Shown: piece by piece, positions 59,153 through 64,000 of the stretch | Layout of the letters: every line of letters begins with the position of its first letter | How positions within the stretch are numbered: position 1 is the first letter of the stretch | DNA from: Capitulum mitella | Taxonomy: Eukaryota > Arthropoda > Thecostraca > Pollicipedomorpha > Pollicipedidae | Assembly (NCBI GenBank): GCA_030062745.1 | Contig: CP099854.1 | Span: forward strand, 8,954,014-9,018,013 | Length of the DNA: 64,000 bases | Direction of reading: 5' to 3' | Position numbers and translations under genes: made by a program | The notes under the pieces: model-generated | Seen by the model: only the letters and a program-made list of their open reading frames with translations | The model's database searches: none | Told to the model about the DNA's origin: nothing

Positions 59153-59344
59153 ATGCCGACCGACAAGGAAATGGGCAAGCAGGCGGTGGACAACCGAGCC
59201 AACCAGCTGAATCCCAACCACCCGACCTACCAGAGCGGGGCGAATCGACATACGGGAAACGCCGACACGTTCGGCAAGCCCGCGGCCGACAACCGCTCGA
59301 ACCAAATGAACCCGAACAACCCCAACTACCAGGGAAAGAAGTGA
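59153..59344 (+). CDS. Small repeat protein, 63 aa, with two DNR-NQ-NPN motifs
   Basis: The function is unknown to me. The protein opens MPTDKEMGKQ and has two copies of a 16-17-residue motif: DNRANQLNPNHPTYQSG at residues 13-29 and DNRSNQMNPNNPNYQG at 46-61, 33 residues apart, joined by a polar linker. It ends GKK. It has no Cys, Trp or Ile, no signal peptide and no membrane segment; Asn is very abundant, so it is probably disordered. I recall the D-N-R-x-N-Q-x-N-P-N pattern from uncharacterised small proteins of other eukaryotes, but cannot verify that here. The ATG is the first after the acceptor and matches the paralogue at 1713. Promoter, spliced leader exon and AATAAA at 59587 give a complete gene model. 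Confidence 0.85.
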   Translation: MPTDKEMGKQAVDNRANQLNPNHPTYQSGANRHTGNADTFGKPAADNRSNQMNPNNPNYQGKK

Positions 59345-59586
59345 GTCGACACTGGAGAGACTGTCGACCAGTCGTGGGCACGGCAACAGCAGCTGCACTG
59401 CGTTGCAGTGCGTTGGCTTGCTAGACGTGAGTGTATTAACTGGACTCTTTGCTGTGTCTTCATTGTGGATAAAACTTCGTGGTTGTCTCGCGTGATCGCA
59501 AAATGACAGATTTGTCAGTGTTCGGTGACAAAACATCCAGAATGTTAATCTCTGCTGTGCCTGCTTGTTGAAATGCAGAAATGAGC

Positions 59587-59592
59587 AATAAA
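59587..59592 (+). terminator. Polyadenylation signal AATAAA
   Basis: AATAAA lies 243 nt after the stop codon of the 63-residue protein gene, soon after the 3' UTR block shared with the paralogue. Cleavage would be expected about 15-25 nt further on. Confidence 0.7.
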
Positions 59593-60029
59593 AATCACTC
59601 TCGTCAAAGACATTTTTCTCCTGAACTCGAACTGAGTGAAAACGATGGCTCAATGTCGAAACGAGTAACCAGTTACGCAGGCTAACTACATCATGTCGCC
59701 GTAACAGTGATGGTTCAGGGATCCTACAATGGCGGAGACTGCGATCATCTATTGATATTGACGATACTTAACATCTGGGAACGGGTAATCATGCTACATA
59801 ATATCTGGTCGCGGATGCTAACTCTACCCATTGCCTGATGACGAGGATGGCTTCGAAACTGATGGCGATCGCGTCAAAATGGTGATAGCTTTTACTTTTA
59901 AGTGCAAATAGAGCAGGTAAATATTGGTAACTTAAAGAGTAAATCAAGACATCACACCATGCACGATGAACGCAACACATATCACACATTCGATGGTGTT
60001 AGGAAACTGCAATCCTTTCCTTGTCATGA

Positions 60030-60944
60030 TCCAAATTTCTCGACCGACATACACATTTCCAACATACACAAATCGCATGTGCACAGAATTCTTCCCGGCT
60101 TTTTGGGAAACGAACAGAGTGCGTCCAAGCAATCTCAGCAGGCCCATACAGTCGCAAAGAAAACAAGGTTCGTCTCGGAATTTCTGGAACAATGTTCTAC
60201 GTCATCGTCGAACGCACGTGCCATTTCGACTTTTCGACTTCGACCCACGACAAAGCTTTTATCCCAACAGACTTCGGTGCAGGAAAGCAACTTTTCAAAT
60301 GGATCAGTGATGTTCGTTCACGCAGTGGAGACTTCGTGGTGTCCAATCTCTGGATGTGCTTAGTCAACATTGGAGCTGCCGAGGCACCGTCAAACGAATG
60401 TAAAACTACATCCATGCCTCGGTGCTTCTTACAGTTGACAGTTTCACATAGGTCCGGTAAGCCGTCAATACTTGGGCTGCACGACAGTTATGCGAGCTTC
60501 ACAGTGACGAAATACCGTGACGGCCGACCGGTAATGTTCGGGCCAAGGACGGAAACTGTCGTCAGCTCAGCGGCTTTTGAGTTTCCGCTCCAGGATTGTC
60601 CTCAAGCGAAACCGAGACGCCTTTTCGGCCATAATCCTAGTACTGCTGAGACGTCGCCGTGGGCTACTAGAACCATATCGCCGTGTTTCGCTTGTTTCGG
60701 GAAAACGTCTTGTGTTAGGCATGCCGAACTTTCGAAACCTGTGCCCCAGCATTGTTTGCATCACAATTTCCCCTTTGTGCTTTTCGCAAGAGAACAGGAT
60801 ATTTATCTGTCTGTTTCAGTGTTTTGCATCCCAAAAATCGCAAGCTGCGTCGTACTTATGATACTTTTTGTGGCCATTATCGAGCTGTTGAAAAACACCC
60901 ATGGAAAAATAGGTCTAACATCGAAACGATTGTCGCCAGAATAA
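60030..60944 (+). CDS. Long open frame, product unknown (ATG at 60192, 250 aa)
   Basis: The frame is free of stops from the codon after TGA at 60027 to the stop at 60942, 304 codons, and has its first ATG at 60192. It is the longest stop-free frame outside the gap. The 250-residue reading has many Ser, Cys and Phe and a hydrophobic stretch near the C-terminus (SCVVLMILFVAIIELL). I recognise no domain, and frames on the other strand also look plausible in parts. The first 120 bases are repeated at 63876-64000, where small indels break this frame. It may be a mobile-element fragment, an exon, or chance. Confidence 0.25.
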   Translation, partial: SKFLDRHTHFQHTQIACAQNSSRLFGKRTECVQAISAGPYSRKENKVRLGISGTMFYVIVERTCHFDFSTSTHDKAFIPTDFGAGKQLFKWISDVRSRSGDFVVSNLWMCLVNIGAAEAPSNECKTTSMPRCFLQLTVSHRSGKPSILGLHDSYASFTVTKYRDGRPVMFGPRTETVVSSAAFEFPLQDCPQAKPRRLFGHNPSTAETSPWATRTISPCFACFGKTSCVRHAELSKPVPQHCLHHNFPFVLFAREQDIYLSVSVFCIPKIASCVVLMILFVAIIELLKNTHGKIGLTSKRLSPE

Positions 60945-61880
60945 TAGTCCGGAAGAGAGAGAGTTTGCAAACTAGTGCACTGCGAACATAAACATGTACA
61001 ACTGCAAAAATTTAGCCAAGTTGTAATGTAGGTATCAATGACAACTACATGATTCGTTACCCAGTGGTAAAGAACTTATCAGCCTCCGGGAAGGTTATGG
61101 CCGGACTGGGCCGATCAGTTCGATTTTTTCGCTAGATGAAGCAAGGCTCAATCTGCCTTCGGTCTCGCTAGTATTCATAGCAGTTCGTCACGTCACCAAA
61201 CCTAAACAAGGAAAAGAATCATTATCACCTTTTGCTTGGGCAGTCATTGTTCCATGACGCGTTTAAGGGGACTAAATTCAGAGCAACTGAGAGAAAAGTG
61301 TGTTTTGTATGCACCGATATCGCCCGAAAATGCTGACGGCCGCTGCGGCGGCAGGCCGTATTTCGCACGCTGGCACACGGCAGTGGAAAAATAAGCCCAG
61401 AAAACTCAAACTCCACTCCGAGCATCGTCCTCAGATTTGTCGGCTGATGAATGAAAATACCAGTGATGATTTACGCCAAATTTTGTTCAGTTTCCGCTAG
61501 CGGACCATAAGTCAGAAGGGCGTTTCTAGAAACCTCCCTCCCAGCATTGCCAAGGTTGCTTGGGAGTCCACCAAAGCAACGGATGACCTGGCACTGACTG
61601 TGATATTTTCCCCATCTTTGCGGGGAGGGGGCATTCTCCCTCCCCCCATCTGGAGACTCAGTGGTGTAATTTGGCATTCAAACGACAATCGATGACCTGC
61701 AACATGACACCCCAAATTTTCATCATTTACGGATGACGTTGTAGATCACGCCACAGGTCAGGCCAACAAACTTCATCTGGTGACTATTTGCTGCCACCTT
61801 TAGAAGTATACAATATGGCGAAAATATATGATTCCAATTAACGAACGGCTTTCAGTATACCAGCAGACACTGTATTGTTA
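60945..61880. other. Intergenic sequence, no gene recognised
   Basis: Mixed composition. A G-rich/C-rich self-complementary patch (GGGAGGGGGCATTCTCCCTC near 61622) is the only local structure. No gene or transposon end identified. Confidence 0.4.
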
Positions 61881-61886
61881 TAAACA

Positions 61887-61999
<113 letters not shown>

Positions 62000-62029
62000 T
62001 CACATCAGTAACAGATCAAAAATATTTTA

Positions 62030-62062
62030 GGCTCAACGTTTCGGCCAAGAGTCATGTCAGGA
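62030..62062 (-). ncRNA. Hammerhead-ribozyme-like core (possible Penelope-element relic)
   Basis: The minus strand reads CTGACATGACTCTTGGCC then GAAACGTTGAGCC. This resembles the hammerhead core CTGATGA-stem-GAAAC with one extra base in the first box; the stem II pairing is weak. Hammerhead motifs of this type are known from Penelope-like retroelements and retrozymes, and the AACGTTTCGG string is common in such repeats. The cleavage-site strand was not located, so activity is unlikely to be intact. Confidence 0.3.
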
Positions 62063-62305
62063 GACAACAGTTCTTTTAAGAACAGTTTTCATGACCTGAA
62101 AAATGTGATTTCATGCAATCGTACATGAACATGTTTCACGAATCCAAGCCTCATTTGACGTGATTTTGTGTCTCCAGATTCATAAACGTCGGAAACTAGG
62201 AATATAAGAAAACTCCACCAGGAAAAATCCTCGCACGATTACATGGAATAGTTCAGGAACTACGGAGGTTGAGCTTCATGAATGAAAACAAGGAAATGAA
62301 GCATT

Positions 62306-63523
62306 TTAACCCTATTCCCGGCAGGTGGGCTGAATCTGCCCCCTCCCCCCTCGGGTTTTTTGCTGGCCAATACCAGGCTTTTTAACGCAGCTTTACGAAC
62401 CTTAGTGGCTTTTCATAGCTATTCTTCTTACGCGCCGTGACAAAATTTCAAAATTCTATTTCGCTCAGGGGCGGAGCCAGGCAACGTTTTTGGGAGGCAC
62501 CTCAGGCCATTTTTGGCCATGTTGAGGGTAAAAGGAAAATGTCTGCCAAAAACAGAGTTTTTAAGATAGAGCTTAAAACTTTACATGGATGTATAGCTAA
62601 ATAGCTGGGCAATGTGCAGATGTAATTCTGTACATTTGAGGTCACTTTACAAGGTCAGGTCAAGGTCAAAATTCAAAACGTGTTTTTTGCAATAATTTCG
62701 ACGCCATTTTTTCAAATGCCAAACCCGAAATGTATATGACCTAGAACGGTACCCTCTACTTGTGTATCAAGTTTCAGCTTGATATCAGGCTGGGTCACGA
62801 AGCTATGAAGTAAAATGTCAGTGCGCGTACCCTATATCGCAATAGCCATAAAATGAAATTTTCGAAATAGAGTAAATTTAAATGATTGAAAACGTTTACA
62901 AATAATACTAAATACACACGAGATCATTCCAAGTGACCCCAAGGTCACTAGAGGTCATTTAAGGTCAAAGGTCACAAGTTGATCTGAAGAACGTGTGACC
63001 ATGAAAGTTTCCCTTTTTCATGTCCCTGACACCGCCTATGCTAACATTATACGAGCATTGTGATGCGAGTTGTACTTTTTAGCATACCATGACTAGCAGA
63101 AGCCAAAAAAGTGTTTTTGCGCCTTTTTCTTCATTCAGTTGTTAGAAAACTAATCCTCCTATTTTTGGAACCCTGTGAATGCCCATGAATATTCTGAAAA
63201 ATTCAGCTTTGTGTACCCATGGTAAAAGCCTTATCCATAATCTTTCGATTCATGCCGGTTTCATAGAAATCGGTCCATAGGCAACGGAGTTATAAGAAGC
63301 CAAAAAATACCCACCATTTTGTCGTTTTTGCTCCCTGTATCCACACATTTCAAAATTCTGAAAATTTCTTTTTATAAAAATGTACTTCACGTCATGGCAA
63401 ATCGATTGCCATTTGTTGCGATGTAGTCGGATGTGTAGTTCTCGAGATCTCAGGGTGGGGCCAAATCCGCCACCCCCCGCCGGGAATCGACCATACCGTC
63501 TAGCCCTCCGGGAATAGGGTTAA
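62306..63523. mobile_element. Family 1 TTAA element, full length, 1,218 bp
   Basis: Termini TTAACCCTATTCCCGG and CCGGGAATAGGGTTAA are intact and its length is within one base of the 14902 copy. All interior landmarks are retained, including the overlapping AGGTCA run near 62651 and the DR1 pair at 62962-62974. No transposase frame. Confidence 0.87.
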
Positions 63524-63872
63524 GCCCATCCAGTGTTTCAGGAAACCACCCTTGGCAGACGGTCGTAAAAATTCCTCTTTAGGTCATAAGTAGTTTATTT
63601 CCTTTCGCAAACATGGCATTTTAATGCTTGGCTGGAAACCAAAGAGTCAAATCTAGCTGATAGGCGGGGCAGGCAGCTTATTTCTAATGAATAAATGTAT
63701 TTTTTCCTAAAAAAATAAAAAAACACAATCAACAGTGTTGATACACCGAGTTAGATGTCAAGTCTTAATGTTAGCCTCAAGGCTAACCTAATGTAGCAAT
63801 CGCCCCTCCCCCCACGGTTTTTTCGCCGCCAAAGCCAAATAATTCCAGATGTCAAGCTGAAATGATCCAAAT
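63524..63872. other. AT-rich spacer, no gene recognised
   Basis: A short A-rich stretch (63707-63725) and no recognisable gene or repeat. Confidence 0.4.
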
Positions 63873-63875
63873 GAT

Positions 63876-64000
63876 TGTCATGATCCAAATTTCTCGACCG
63901 ACATACACATTTTCGAGCATACACAAATCGCATGTGCACAAATGACTTACAGGCCTTTTGGAAAACGAACAGAATGCGTCCAAGCAATCTCAGCAAGCCA
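63876..64000. repeat. Second copy of the 60022-60146 repeat, cut by the window end
   Basis: From TTGTCATGATCCAAATTTC to the last base it matches the start of the long open frame region at 60022-60146, with small indels. The orientation is the same. The rest lies beyond the window. Confidence 0.75.

Overview
This is eukaryotic, almost certainly animal, DNA. It has long non-coding stretches, GT-AG introns, TATA-box promoters with non-coding first exons, a cadherin exon, AATAAA signals and dense DNA-transposon relics. An arthropod (perhaps a crustacean) is my best guess: one promoter has a TCAGTC initiator 32 bases after its TATA box, and repeats carry FTZ-F1-type and ecdysone-receptor-type binding consensus sites. 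The guess is weak and I name no species.

Layout. (1) 1-8.1 kb: a small gene for a 58-residue, very hydrophilic protein, minisatellites, and a hAT-type MITE with an intact 8-bp target duplication. (2) 9.1-24.2 kb: diverged copies of a tandem unit of about 3.2 kb, broken up by nested transposons. (3) 24.2-30.2 kb: segment D1, then a 500-N gap. (4) 30.7-31.15 kb: an isolated fragment with a frameshifted cadherin exon on the minus strand. (5) 31.15-46.97 kb: five more tandem units, two of them nearly identical. (6) 46.97-52.93 kb: segment D2, a close copy of D1. (7) 53-58 kb: a second hAT-type MITE, TTAA-flanked elements and a possible coding exon. (8) 58.3-59.6 kb: a second small gene (63 residues), paralogous to the first. 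(9) 60-64 kb: a long open frame of unknown meaning, a CA/TA microsatellite, a hammerhead-like motif and one full TTAA element.

Mobile DNA. The commonest interspersed element (family 1, about 1.2 kb) has ends TTAACCCTATTCCCGG...CCGGGAATAGGGTTAA. One copy sits in a tandem unit whose sister units keep the empty TTAA site, so TTAA insertion is read directly from the window. This is the piggyBac-type signature. A second family begins TTAACCCG. A 560-bp composite carries one end of each. These elements are loaded with AGGTCA nuclear-receptor half-sites, including direct and everted pairs.

Genes. The best-supported genes are the two paralogues at 1.7 and 59.2 kb. They share the start MPTxKEMG, the end QGKK, a similar 3' UTR block and the same architecture: TATA box, non-coding first exon of about 55 nt, GTRAGT donor, and an acceptor 3-6 nt before the ATG. 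They look like a dispersed pair of short, disordered proteins of unknown function, now separated by the repeat expansion. Most other open frames are by-products of repeats.
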